NCBI GenBank assembly: GCA_938038445.1
Contig: CALHRZ010000026.1
Span: forward strand, 1-52,820
DNA from: an uncultured bacterium
GTDB taxonomy: Bacteria; Verrucomicrobiota; Kiritimatiellia; CAIKKV01
Length of the DNA stretch: 52,820 bases
Direction of reading: 5' to 3'
Below the pieces are notes generated by a model that saw only the letters and a list, made by a program, of their open reading frames with translations, was not told the origin of the DNA and did no database searches. The translations under genes and the position numbers were made by a program. This document shows positions 8,614 to 16,629 of the stretch, piece after piece. Each line of letters starts with the position of its first letter. Within the stretch, counting starts at the first letter, position 1.

Positions 8614-10302
8614 ATGAAAATGGCAACCGGATATCGCGAGGCGGTGCGACTCTCCTTTTTCCTGCTTTTGCTTTTCGCCCTCGGCGCCGCCGCCGTCCGG
8701 GTCATCCTCTCGATCATCGAAGATTTGCCAGGTTCCAATCCTCAGCTCTCGGCCTTGCTCTCCTTCGCCATTCTCTCCGTCACGCTCGCCTTTATGTGCA
8801 TCGCAGGCGCAGTGGCCGTTTGGGCGCTCCGCCATAGCGCCGCTCACGAAGGCCGCCTTCGCGTCGGCCGCTTCGTCAGCCAACTTGACGCCGTGCTGGA
8901 CGGACTCCTCATTCTGGACCGCAAAGGCCGCGTGCTCGGTTGCAACAGCGCGGCCGGTCAGTGGAGCGACGGGCCCCTCCGGTTGGAATCTCCCCTCGGC
9001 AATCTCTACCCCTTCCTTACGCCGGATGAAATCGCTCACCTCCTCCATCCTCGCGGAGCCTCTGAATTGGAAAAAGTGTGCGCCCCCGCAAAAGGAGGAA
9101 CGGTCACACTCCGCTTCCGATCCCAGCCCGCCGAAGACTTGCATATCCTCTTCGTCTCTGATGTGACCACGCGGCGGGCCGAAGAAGAAAGAAAAATGCA
9201 ACTCGCCCGTTTCCAGCTCATCGGCCGAATCGCCCGGGGTGTCGCCTTCGACTTCAACAACATCCTCTGCGCCATTTCCAGCCACGCCACCGTTCTGCCC
9301 CGTTTCCATGACCCGCGGGAACGGGAACGAGCCGCCGCTGCCATCGTCCGAGAAGCGGAGCGCGGCGTAGCCCTCTCCCGCCATCTGCTCGATCTGACGC
9401 ATACCGGGCTGATCCACGCTTCAACTCACCGGCTGGATTTCTTCGTGCAACGGGCCGCCGATCTGTTGCGCATCGGCCTCTCCTCCGCCTGGACCGTCCA
9501 CTGCGAGACCGATCATTCCTTTCCGCGGATTCCCCTCTCAGGCATCCAGATCGAACAAGCGACCCTTAACCTCGGCCTCCTGGCGGCCGATGCCGTCGAA
9601 AAACCAGGCATCCTCCGACTCACCGTACGAAAACCGCCCCCCGAAATGAAACTCGATCTTCCCCCAGGGACAGCCGCCGTCCTCCTGATCGAAGCCTCCG
9701 CCGAAACGCCAGACAACACAACCGACAATTTACCCCCCTTGACTCCTCCAGAAGATGGAGAAGGCGGCATGATCCTTTCCGTCGTCCGCGCCATGATCGA
9801 AGAATGCGGCGGACATCTCGATTCCGCGCGCATAGGGGTAACCCGCAGGCTCTACCGTATCCTCTTCCGCACCGCCGCAGAAACCTCCGCACCGGCCCGT
9901 GATGAAGTTCCCGAAACCGTTGACCTTTTGGAAGGAGTGAAGATTCTTCTCGCCGCCCATCCAGACCGCGCCGGAGTCATCACCGCCTTCCTTCGAGGAC
10001 CTGCGCGAGCGGATCTCCGTGCGGAAGTCCATGACCCTGTGGCGCTTCTCGCCGAGGCGGAACGCCAGCCAGAACTCGATGTCATCCTTGTGGAACAGTC
10101 CCTCATCGAGGCCGAGCGTGACGCCTTTATACGCGCGCTGACGAAGTTGCGGCCGCGGACCGGACTCGTATTGCTCACCGATGGAAAACTTCCTCCCCAG
10201 CCCGCCAACCGAAACGCCCTCTTCGTCCCCCTCCAGTCCTCGCCGGAGGAAATCGCCCGAGGAATTCTGGAAGCTAAAGAATTGGCTCTCCGTCCGGACT
10301 AA
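8614..10302 (+). CDS. Membrane histidine-kinase-like protein lacking catalytic residues (pseudokinase)
   Basis: 562 residues. Two membrane helices (about 14-36 and 45-71) precede a PAS-like domain (about 85-190), a HisKA-like helix pair, an HATPase-like region and a C-terminal receiver-like domain (about 440-555). The H-box reads ARGVAFDFNNIL, so the phospho-accepting histidine is Phe212 (TTC). The N-box region (IEQATLNLGLLAADAV) lacks its usual asparagine, no D-x-G-x-G box is visible, and the receiver has glutamate (Glu494) where the phosphorylated aspartate is expected. The architecture is clearly that of a hybrid sensor kinase, but neither autophosphorylation nor phosphotransfer looks possible. 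It starts 20 bases after the secretin stop and is probably cotranscribed with system A. Its 3' end overlaps convergent panC by 29 bases. Confidence 0.85.
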   Translation: MKMATGYREAVRLSFFLLLLFALGAAAVRVILSIIEDLPGSNPQLSALLSFAILSVTLAFMCIAGAVAVWALRHSAAHEGRLRVGRFVSQLDAVLDGLLILDRKGRVLGCNSAAGQWSDGPLRLESPLGNLYPFLTPDEIAHLLHPRGASELEKVCAPAKGGTVTLRFRSQPAEDLHILFVSDVTTRRAEEERKMQLARFQLIGRIARGVAFDFNNILCAISSHATVLPRFHDPRERERAAAAIVREAERGVALSRHLLDLTHTGLIHASTHRLDFFVQRAADLLRIGLSSAWTVHCETDHSFPRIPLSGIQIEQATLNLGLLAADAVEKPGILRLTVRKPPPEMKLDLPPGTAAVLLIEASAETPDNTTDNLPPLTPPEDGEGGMILSVVRAMIEECGGHLDSARIGVTRRLYRILFRTAAETSAPARDEVPETVDLLEGVKILLAAHPDRAGVITAFLRGPARADLRAEVHDPVALLAEAERQPELDVILVEQSLIEAERDAFIRALTKLRPRTGLVLLTDGKLPPQPANRNALFVPLQSSPEEIARGILEAKELALRPD

Positions 10303-11140
10303 TCCACAAATTGTCAATCAGCCGAGTCTGCTCCACCCAAACGGCTGCCGCCACGAGAGTTCCAGGCCCCAGTTCCCTCACCGGTTGCATGTCGTGCCAT
10401 GCCACCCCTTCAACATAATCCAGCCGCGCCAACGAACGACGGCCAATTTCCTCGATGACAATCTCTCGAATTCGATTCGTCCGCCTCTCCCCCCGCGCAT
10501 AGGACTCCTGGGCCCTCTTCAACCCTTCGAAAAGACAAAGAGCCTGCCGTCGCGCCTCCGGCCCGAGATAACTGTTCCGAGAACTCATCGCCAGCCCGTC
10601 CGCTTCCCGCACAATCGGACAGATCAACAACCGAATCTCCAGATTGAGATCCTCTATCATCTTCTCGATCAACCGCGCCTGCTGCGCATCCTTGCGCCCA
10701 AATGCCGCAAGATCGGGCCGGATCAGATTAAAAAGTTTCAGCACCACGGTGGCCACCCCCCGAAAATGGCCGGGCCGCCTCGAACCGCACAATCCCAGGG
10801 TAATACGCTCCTCCACCACGTAAACCGTATGGTCCGGCCGATACATCTGGAAAGACGCAGGCGCAAACACACAGGCAACCCCCGCCGCCTCAAGCCGTTC
10901 ACAGTCCTTCTCGAAAGGCCGCGGATACCGTTCAAAATCCTCCCCAGGTCCAAATTGGATGGGGTTGACGAAAATGCTGGCCACGGGAACCGTACCCGCT
11001 TCCCGAATCGCCCGAATCAGAGAAAGATGTCCCTCGTGAAGCGCCCCCATCGTCGGCGCAAATCCAATGGGACGTCCACTTTGATGACGCAATCGCTCGA
11101 TGACATCCCGAATCCGAGCTGGATCACGGACAATTTCCAT
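10274..11140 (-). CDS. panC: Pantothenate synthetase
   Basis: 288 residues, the normal PanC length. It joins pantoate and beta-alanine with ATP to make pantothenate, the coenzyme A precursor, in the cytosol. Signature strings are the HIGH-like motif PTMGALHEGH (29-38), FVNPIQFGPGEDFERYPR, GRKDAQQ, and READGLAMSSRNSYL, which carries the KMSKS-equivalent loop. GAGG-type Shine-Dalgarno sequences lie just before the ATG. It starts 9 bases after the stop of the upstream sensor kinase on the same strand, so the two may share a transcript. No panB or panD is in the window. Confidence 0.96.
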   Translation of the reverse strand: MEIVRDPARIRDVIERLRHQSGRPIGFAPTMGALHEGHLSLIRAIREAGTVPVASIFVNPIQFGPGEDFERYPRPFEKDCERLEAAGVACVFAPASFQMYRPDHTVYVVEERITLGLCGSRRPGHFRGVATVVLKLFNLIRPDLAAFGRKDAQQARLIEKMIEDLNLEIRLLICPIVREADGLAMSSRNSYLGPEARRQALCLFEGLKRAQESYARGERRTNRIREIVIEEIGRRSLARLDYVEGVAWHDMQPVRELGPGTLVAAAVWVEQTRLIDNLWISPDGEPIL

Positions 11141-11149
11141 TCCTCACCC

Positions 11150-13189
11150 TCAAGAAGTCTTAAGACGCCGCGAAACCTCTTCTATCAAAACATCCGCCTG
11201 AATCGGCTTGGGCAGATACCCGTTCCGTGGGTCTTCTTCAATCGCGCCCCGCAGAAATGCCGGTAACGTAAAGCCCGTGCAAAACAAAATGTGCGGCATC
11301 GGCCAGCCCCGTTTCCCATATTGCGCACGCAACTCCCGAAACGCCCGTTCCCCGTCCATCACCGGCATCTGACAGTCTAAAATGATCACCCGCGGCCGCT
11401 TGAGAAGCGCGAGCGAAAGAGCTTCCCGTCCATTCGCCGCCTGTTCGATTTGAAGATCGGGAAATTCCGACCGGAGAATTAGGGCGAAAAGCTTTCGCAT
11501 GGGCTCTTCGTCATCCGCAATCAGAACGGTCCGCGAATTTTCCGCCGACGCCTCCCCCCCTTTCAGGGCATCCAGTTCCGCGCGAACCGCCGGCGCCAAC
11601 ATCTCAATCGTGATCGGTTTGCGCAAAAACGGCGCTTCTCCCGATCGCAAAGCCTTCTCCTCCCCCTGCGGCATTCCCGAAATTAACAACACCGGAAGCC
11701 TCGGCACAAAAGCCCGCATCCGACGCATCGCTTCGATTCCGTCCATCCCCCCCGGCACAAGAACGTCGAGAATGGCAAGATCTGGCTTAATACTCCCATG
11801 CTCTATCTTAAAAACCGCTTCCTCGCCGTTGTAACAGGGTTCGACAGAATAGCCAAGAGACCGAAGCATCTGGCTCAGTAATTCCACCTGCAAAGCGTCA
11901 TCGTCCATCACCAGGATCGTTTCGTGGCCGCGGGGATATTGCCCTTCCGCCGTTTCCTCCCGATGGATGGGCAAATAAACATAAAACGTCGTTCCCTTCC
12001 CAAGTTCCGTCTCAAAATCCACATAGCCGTTGTGATCTTTCACGATCCCCAATACGATGGAAAGCCCCAGACCGGAACCTCGCCGCTTCGTATTCTTCTT
12101 CGTGGTGAAAAAGGGATCAAACATCCGTTCCTTGACGTCATCCGGAATCCCAGGTCCCGTGTCCATTACCGAGAGTCGAACGTATTCCCCCGTTTTGATG
12201 TCGCTGTTGGCGCCCGTTTTCGCCTCGAGATAGACGTTCTCCGTCGCAACCCGAAGCACCCCCTTCTCCCCCATGGCATCAATCGCATTCCGACATAAAT
12301 TGTGAATGACCCGGCTGATCTGATCCCGACTCCCTTTGACCGGCATCAGGTCTTGGGCCAGACGCTCCTCCACCCGAATGCCATCCGGCATATCCGTCCG
12401 GAGAAGCAGAAGCGTCTGCTGGATCGCTTCGTTCAGCACGAATACCTCATCTTGCCCGATCCGGCCCCGGCGGGAGAGACACAATAACTGCTCGGTCAGA
12501 TGCGCCATATCCTGGGCCGTATTCTCCATAATGCCCAGATATTCCAATATGGGCGAATCCTTGGGTAACAACCGCCGCATCAGCGCAGGATACCCAAGCA
12601 AAGGAGTTAGAAGATTGTTGAAATCATGCGCAATCTGCCCCGCCACCATCCCGGCCGCTTCCAGCCGCTCGGCCCGCGCCATGCGGGATTGCGCCATGCG
12701 CAACGCCTCCTCGGCTTGCTTGTGATGAATCACATTCCGAACAAAAAAACAAAGCAGCGGCCGTCCCCCCTCCGTCGCAATCTGGGTCACCGCCGTCTCG
12801 GATGGAAACGTCGACTCGTCTTTACGCAGCCCAAACGCCTCAATCAAAACCCGCTTCCCATTCCGAACGTTCTGAACCACTTGAAATAATACCGGCCCCT
12901 CAAAACCTAACAAAAGATCCCGAATCGGCCGCCCCCGCAGTTCATGGGCCGAATAGAGAAACAGCTCCTTGGCCTTTTGATTGACATCCAGAACGGTCCC
13001 CATTTCGTCCACAACAAACACCGCATCGTACACCGTGTCGATGGACAAATGATACCGGTCCCCCTCCAAGGTCGAACGCACCGCCGCTTCAATCCGTTGC
13101 GTGTCCGTCACCGGTGAACCTGATGGAAGCGAGAGATCGCTGATCTTAATCTGAATCGTCTTGGAAAGCTGTTCTTTCCTGCCGTCCAA
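11150..13189 (-). CDS. Hybrid sensor histidine kinase, PAS-HisKA-HATPase-REC-REC
   Basis: 679 residues, apparently soluble (no membrane helix). The domains are a PAS fold (about 45-160), HisKA with the phospho-accepting His188 in AGQIAHDFNNLL, and HATPase with the N-box around HNLCRNAIDAM (296-306), DTGPG (343-347) and GSGLGLS (371-377). Two receivers follow, with phosphoacceptors Asp475 (AILDVLVPG) and Asp605 (IILDCQMPVMDG) and conserved lysines in LRKP and LPKP. All catalytic motifs are intact, unlike the pseudokinase nearby. The start is TTG at 13189 with GGGAGG about 9 bases upstream; the next in-frame ATG is inside the PAS domain. No DNA-binding response regulator is adjacent, so the output is unknown. 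Confidence 0.92.
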   Translation of the reverse strand: MDGRKEQLSKTIQIKISDLSLPSGSPVTDTQRIEAAVRSTLEGDRYHLSIDTVYDAVFVVDEMGTVLDVNQKAKELFLYSAHELRGRPIRDLLLGFEGPVLFQVVQNVRNGKRVLIEAFGLRKDESTFPSETAVTQIATEGGRPLLCFFVRNVIHHKQAEEALRMAQSRMARAERLEAAGMVAGQIAHDFNNLLTPLLGYPALMRRLLPKDSPILEYLGIMENTAQDMAHLTEQLLCLSRRGRIGQDEVFVLNEAIQQTLLLLRTDMPDGIRVEERLAQDLMPVKGSRDQISRVIHNLCRNAIDAMGEKGVLRVATENVYLEAKTGANSDIKTGEYVRLSVMDTGPGIPDDVKERMFDPFFTTKKNTKRRGSGLGLSIVLGIVKDHNGYVDFETELGKGTTFYVYLPIHREETAEGQYPRGHETILVMDDDALQVELLSQMLRSLGYSVEPCYNGEEAVFKIEHGSIKPDLAILDVLVPGGMDGIEAMRRMRAFVPRLPVLLISGMPQGEEKALRSGEAPFLRKPITIEMLAPAVRAELDALKGGEASAENSRTVLIADDEEPMRKLFALILRSEFPDLQIEQAANGREALSLALLKRPRVIILDCQMPVMDGERAFRELRAQYGKRGWPMPHILFCTGFTLPAFLRGAIEEDPRNGYLPKPIQADVLIEEVSRRLKTS

Positions 13190-13219
13190 CGTCTCGCCCT
13201 CCCGTTCGGTTGCCTGGGC

Positions 13220-13294
13220 TGGTGGGCACTACAGGATTTGAACCTGTGACCTCCTGCGTGTGAAGCAGGCGCTCTCCCACTAAGCTAAGTGCCC
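13220..13294 (-). tRNA. tRNA-Val, anticodon CAC
   Basis: Read leftward, the sequence folds as a complete cloverleaf. The acceptor stem pairs GGGCACT with AGTGCCC (7 bp), the anticodon stem is CCTGC/GCAGG around the loop TTCACAC (anticodon CAC, codon GTG), and the T-arm contains GGTTCAAATCC. The discriminator base is A and the CCA end is encoded. It lies alone between the sensor kinase and gspE. Confidence 0.95.
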
Positions 13295-13309
13295 TGAAAT
13301 AATCGCTCT

Positions 13310-13338
13310 AGAATACCTGAAAAACGCCAGAATGTAAA
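13310..13338 (-). promoter_or_regulatory. Sigma-70-like promoter of tRNA-Val
   Basis: On the minus strand, TTTACA (13338-13333) and TATTCT (13315-13310) are separated by exactly 17 bases. The -10 box ends 15 bases before the tRNA 5' end. The -35 box abuts the gspE stop. The spacing and position fit a housekeeping promoter. Confidence 0.6.
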
Positions 13339-15123
13339 TTACTTTCTGGCTCCCAAAACCGGTCCGGAAAATGCGGCCTCGACCCGCCGAGCCACGCGAA
13401 TAACTTCCTCCACCGTCGTCACCCCATCCAAGACGGAACTCCAGCCATCCTGCCGAAGGGTGATCAGTCCGTTTTCAATGGCCCGCTTGCGAATCTGGGC
13501 CGACGATTCCTGCCGAACAACCATGGCCCGCAACTCGTCGTCCATCACCATGATCTCAAAGAGAGCCACCCGACCCTTATAGCCCGTGAAATTGCAAACC
13601 GGACACCCTCCCGCCCGGTAAAACTTCGCCTTGTCCACACGATCGGGATAATAGCCGCGAATTTCCTCAAGAATTTCCGAGGAGGGTATCTGCTCCGTAC
13701 GACACGCTACGCACAACCGGCGAACCAACCGCTGGGCCAGAACCCCCTCCAGACAGGAAGAAACCAGATACGGTTCGATCCCCATGTCCACAAGCCGCAC
13801 AATCGCACTGGGCGCATCGTTGGTGTGAAGAGTGCTGAACACCAAGTGACCCGTCAGCGCCGCCTGGACGGCAATCTGCGCCGTCTCTCGATCTCGAATT
13901 TCGCCCACCAGAATAATGTCCGGATTGTGGCGAAGAATAGAACGCAAAATGGTCGAAAAAGTCAGACCGATCTCCGGATGAGTCTGGATCTGGCTGATTC
14001 CCTCCATTTGATACTCGATCGGATCCTCCGCCGTAATGATCTTTACCCCCTCCTTGTTCAGCCGTGAAAGCAATGCATAAAGGGTCGTCGTCTTTCCACT
14101 ACCCGTCGGCCCCGTAATCAGAATGATCCCGTGCGGCAACGCCGCCAGGGATTCCACAATCGGCATCTGACTCGGCTTCAACCCCAAATGCTCCAGATCA
14201 ATAAACATCGATTTCCGATTCAAAATCCGGAGGTCCACCGTCTCCCCAAAACGGGTCGGAAGAATCGAAACCCGAAGGTCAAACTCCTCCTCCCCCAGCC
14301 GAACCTTGATCCGACCGTCATGCGGCTTCCGCCGTTCGGCAATGTTCAACTGCGCCAAAATTTTGATGGCCGATACAATCGCTTTCTGAACCTTTTCTAC
14401 CCCCTGCGGAACGGGAATGTTTTGAAGCACACCATCAACCCGATACCGAACGCGAAGCTTGTTCTCGAAAGGCTCGATATGAACGTCAGTCGCCTCCATC
14501 CGTATCGCCTCGGCAATCAATTGGTTGACAAAACGAAGAACCCCAGGATCCGTCCCATCCTCGGACAGGTCCGTCTCTTGTACCTCCGGCGCCACCGCCG
14601 TACGAATCATTCCATCCAGCGCTTCCGCACCCAACCCATAAAAATGCTTGATGCTCCGAACCAGCTCGGCTTCCGAACAAAGGATAAAACGAATCGGTAC
14701 GCCCAACAGAAGCCGCAAACTATCCGCCGTTTCCCTCGTCGGAACCTGCCCCACCGCTAGGGTCATAGACGTCGCATCCGCCGCAACCGGCAGTACCCGA
14801 TATTTCAAAGCCGCCCGCGCGGGCACGCGATTCACCAACGCGGAATCAGGACGATATTCCGAAAGGGACCGGAAAGAAATGCCCGTCAGAACCGCCAACC
14901 GCTGGAGAATCTCTTCTTCCGTCACAACCCTCTCTTTCAACAATAACCGGTCCAACGGCTCCCCTGTCAGGGAGGACCGGGAGAGATAATCGGATAACGC
15001 CTGCGAAGAAATGATCCCCTCTTCCGCCAACACCCGCCCCAACTCCGCCATTAGCCCGTCACTGGCATAACGGATCGGCCCCTCCGTTTCGGATTCAAGA
15101 CCGTGAACCGTATGCTCTGCCAT
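13339..15123 (-). CDS. gspE: GspE/PilB-family assembly ATPase, system B
   Basis: 594 residues. An N-terminal MshEN/T2SSE_N-like domain (about 20-150) precedes the RecA-like ATPase. Walker A is GPTGSGKTT (338-346), the Walker B region is IILVGEIRD (403-411), and a tetracysteine zinc site uses CVAC (471-474) and CPVC (507-510). These are full-length, intact features of a hexameric traffic ATPase that powers pseudopilus or pilus assembly at the inner membrane. The start is the ATG eight bases after the stop of the PilP-like gene; the longer open frame upstream is a shadow. It is the last gene of the system B operon and the only secretion or pilus ATPase in the window. Confidence 0.95.
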   Translation of the reverse strand: MAEHTVHGLESETEGPIRYASDGLMAELGRVLAEEGIISSQALSDYLSRSSLTGEPLDRLLLKERVVTEEEILQRLAVLTGISFRSLSEYRPDSALVNRVPARAALKYRVLPVAADATSMTLAVGQVPTRETADSLRLLLGVPIRFILCSEAELVRSIKHFYGLGAEALDGMIRTAVAPEVQETDLSEDGTDPGVLRFVNQLIAEAIRMEATDVHIEPFENKLRVRYRVDGVLQNIPVPQGVEKVQKAIVSAIKILAQLNIAERRKPHDGRIKVRLGEEEFDLRVSILPTRFGETVDLRILNRKSMFIDLEHLGLKPSQMPIVESLAALPHGIILITGPTGSGKTTTLYALLSRLNKEGVKIITAEDPIEYQMEGISQIQTHPEIGLTFSTILRSILRHNPDIILVGEIRDRETAQIAVQAALTGHLVFSTLHTNDAPSAIVRLVDMGIEPYLVSSCLEGVLAQRLVRRLCVACRTEQIPSSEILEEIRGYYPDRVDKAKFYRAGGCPVCNFTGYKGRVALFEIMVMDDELRAMVVRQESSAQIRKRAIENGLITLRQDGWSSVLDGVTTVEEVIRVARRVEAAFSGPVLGARK

Positions 15124-15131
15124 TTTTTTCT

Positions 15132-15782
15132 TCACCGCTCCCGAATCGCAACGGTTTTCATCCGCGGCAGACGAATCTCCACACCGTCCTCCCGCCGCCA
15201 AATGGCTTCTTCCGTATTCGCCGCTTCGATCGTGCCGTTCAAAAATTTCTGCCCCAACAACACGTATCGCTGACGGCCTTCGGATACCTGTTCCAGCAAC
15301 GCCGCCACCGCCCCGTCCGGCCGCACCATTACACCGCGGTAAAGAACAGGCGTCTCCTTTATGGGCGGAGCGGGAGGAGGAGCCGGCGGCTTCGGTTGAG
15401 GAGGGGACGGCGGAGGCGGTTGCGGGGTGGGCTGCGGAGGCGGTTGCGGCGGTTTCGGCGCCGGGGCCAGATCCGGCCGGGGAGGACGGGGGGCAACCGG
15501 CCTAAAAAACGGATTCGAAAGAGCCCGTTCCCCATTCTGACGCTGCCGCTCCAGAAAAGCTAAAAGATCCACCGCATTGGTGTCTCCACCCCCAACCGGT
15601 TCGAAGGACCCGCGAATCCCCCCGCCCGACGACGAAACCGTCCGAAACATGCCGCGCGACGCCACGGCGTCATACTCCCGCCAGCCCCAGTAAGCCAGAG
15701 TGGCCACCAGTAGCCCTGCCGTAACCACAACCCCCGCGCGCGCATCCGCTCGGCTGATCCATTTCCAAAAACCACCCGTCAT
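15132..15782 (-). CDS. GspC/PilP-like proline-rich membrane protein, system B
   Basis: 216 residues. A single membrane helix (about 17-32) is followed by a linker and a long proline-rich tract (about 97-143, runs of up to four Pro alternating with Gln, Lys and Ala). A C-terminal beta domain (about 150-216) contains YVLLGQKFLNGTI. The layout of inner-membrane anchor, periplasm-spanning Pro-rich stalk and small beta domain matches GspC or an anchored PilP, which dock on the secretin. ATG codons lie at 15788 and 15782. AGGAG is only 3 bases from the first but 9 from the second, so 15782 is preferred. It lies between pilO-like and gspE genes. Confidence 0.75.
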   Translation of the reverse strand: MTGGFWKWISRADARAGVVVTAGLLVATLAYWGWREYDAVASRGMFRTVSSSGGGIRGSFEPVGGGDTNAVDLLAFLERQRQNGERALSNPFFRPVAPRPPRPDLAPAPKPPQPPPQPTPQPPPPSPPQPKPPAPPPAPPIKETPVLYRGVMVRPDGAVAALLEQVSEGRQRYVLLGQKFLNGTIEAANTEEAIWRREDGVEIRLPRMKTVAIRER

Positions 15783-15794
15783 CCCCATCCTCTC

Positions 15795-16622
15795 CTAAAA
15801 CCCCAACGGCCGGACGAAGGCCGCAGGCCGCACCGGCGCTTGAGCCTCTTCGATCTGCCGCAAAAAGACCAACGCACTCACCGTTGCTTCCGCACGGACC
15901 CGGTCGGGATTGTGAAGCGACTCCTTTTCCAACCGCATCCGCCGCACCGCAAACACCCGACCAGGCTGAAAAAGCTCCTGAAAAAACGCATACACGTTTT
16001 CAATGCTGCCCACAAATTGAATCCGCACCGGATACTCTTCCAGAAAAACCTCCCCCGTCGCAGGGTCTTGATGCGCGACCGGCTCCAGAGGCTCCACCGT
16101 TTCCACCCGATGCACTTTCAAACCCAATGTCGTGTCCATGATCCGTTCGGCCGCCCGTAACTGAAGCATCCGCTTCCGAGCATCTTCATTGCTCAACACC
16201 TTTTCGTCGATCGCCAGTTCATAGGTGGGACGGATTCCATATTCCGCCGCTTTGCGGGAAAGCCGTTCCCGCACCTCGAACAACGCAACCTTGAAATCAA
16301 TCTTGCCCACATCCGTCGCCCGCAAAATCTCCTGTTTTTCAAAGGTCGAAAGCTCCCGCGCCGCCTTTTCCCAGTTCTCACGCCGGCGGATCGCCGCCTG
16401 CCGAAACGCATTCCGCCGACTCTCCAACGGCAACTCCTCCACCAGCGCTCCACCGGCCGCCATCGCCTGCCGCATCCGCGCGATTTCCGCCTCCAACGCC
16501 CGCCGCGTCCGTAGCCCAGGCCGCATCACAAAATACCAGGCGGCCGCAATCACCAGAACCACCCCAACCGCCAGAGCCGTCAACTGCTGTCGTTCGTTCC
16601 ACTGGACTGCCGGATTCGCCAT
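15795..16622 (-). CDS. PilO-like inner-membrane assembly protein, system B
   Basis: 275 residues. The N-terminus is cytoplasmic and short, with one membrane helix at about residues 13-33, then a long helical segment (about 35-150, with many Arg and Glu). The periplasmic domain includes YPVRIQFVGSIENVYAFFQE, which resembles the PilO/GspM ferredoxin-like core and has the same Y-P-V start as the equivalent stretch in system A PilO. AAGG precedes the ATG, seven bases after the PilM-PilN fusion stop. It probably pairs with the PilN half of that fusion. Confidence 0.82.
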   Translation of the reverse strand: MANPAVQWNERQQLTALAVGVVLVIAAAWYFVMRPGLRTRRALEAEIARMRQAMAAGGALVEELPLESRRNAFRQAAIRRRENWEKAARELSTFEKQEILRATDVGKIDFKVALFEVRERLSRKAAEYGIRPTYELAIDEKVLSNEDARKRMLQLRAAERIMDTTLGLKVHRVETVEPLEPVAHQDPATGEVFLEEYPVRIQFVGSIENVYAFFQELFQPGRVFAVRRMRLEKESLHNPDRVRAEATVSALVFLRQIEEAQAPVRPAAFVRPLGF

Positions 16623-16629
16623 GTTCGCC

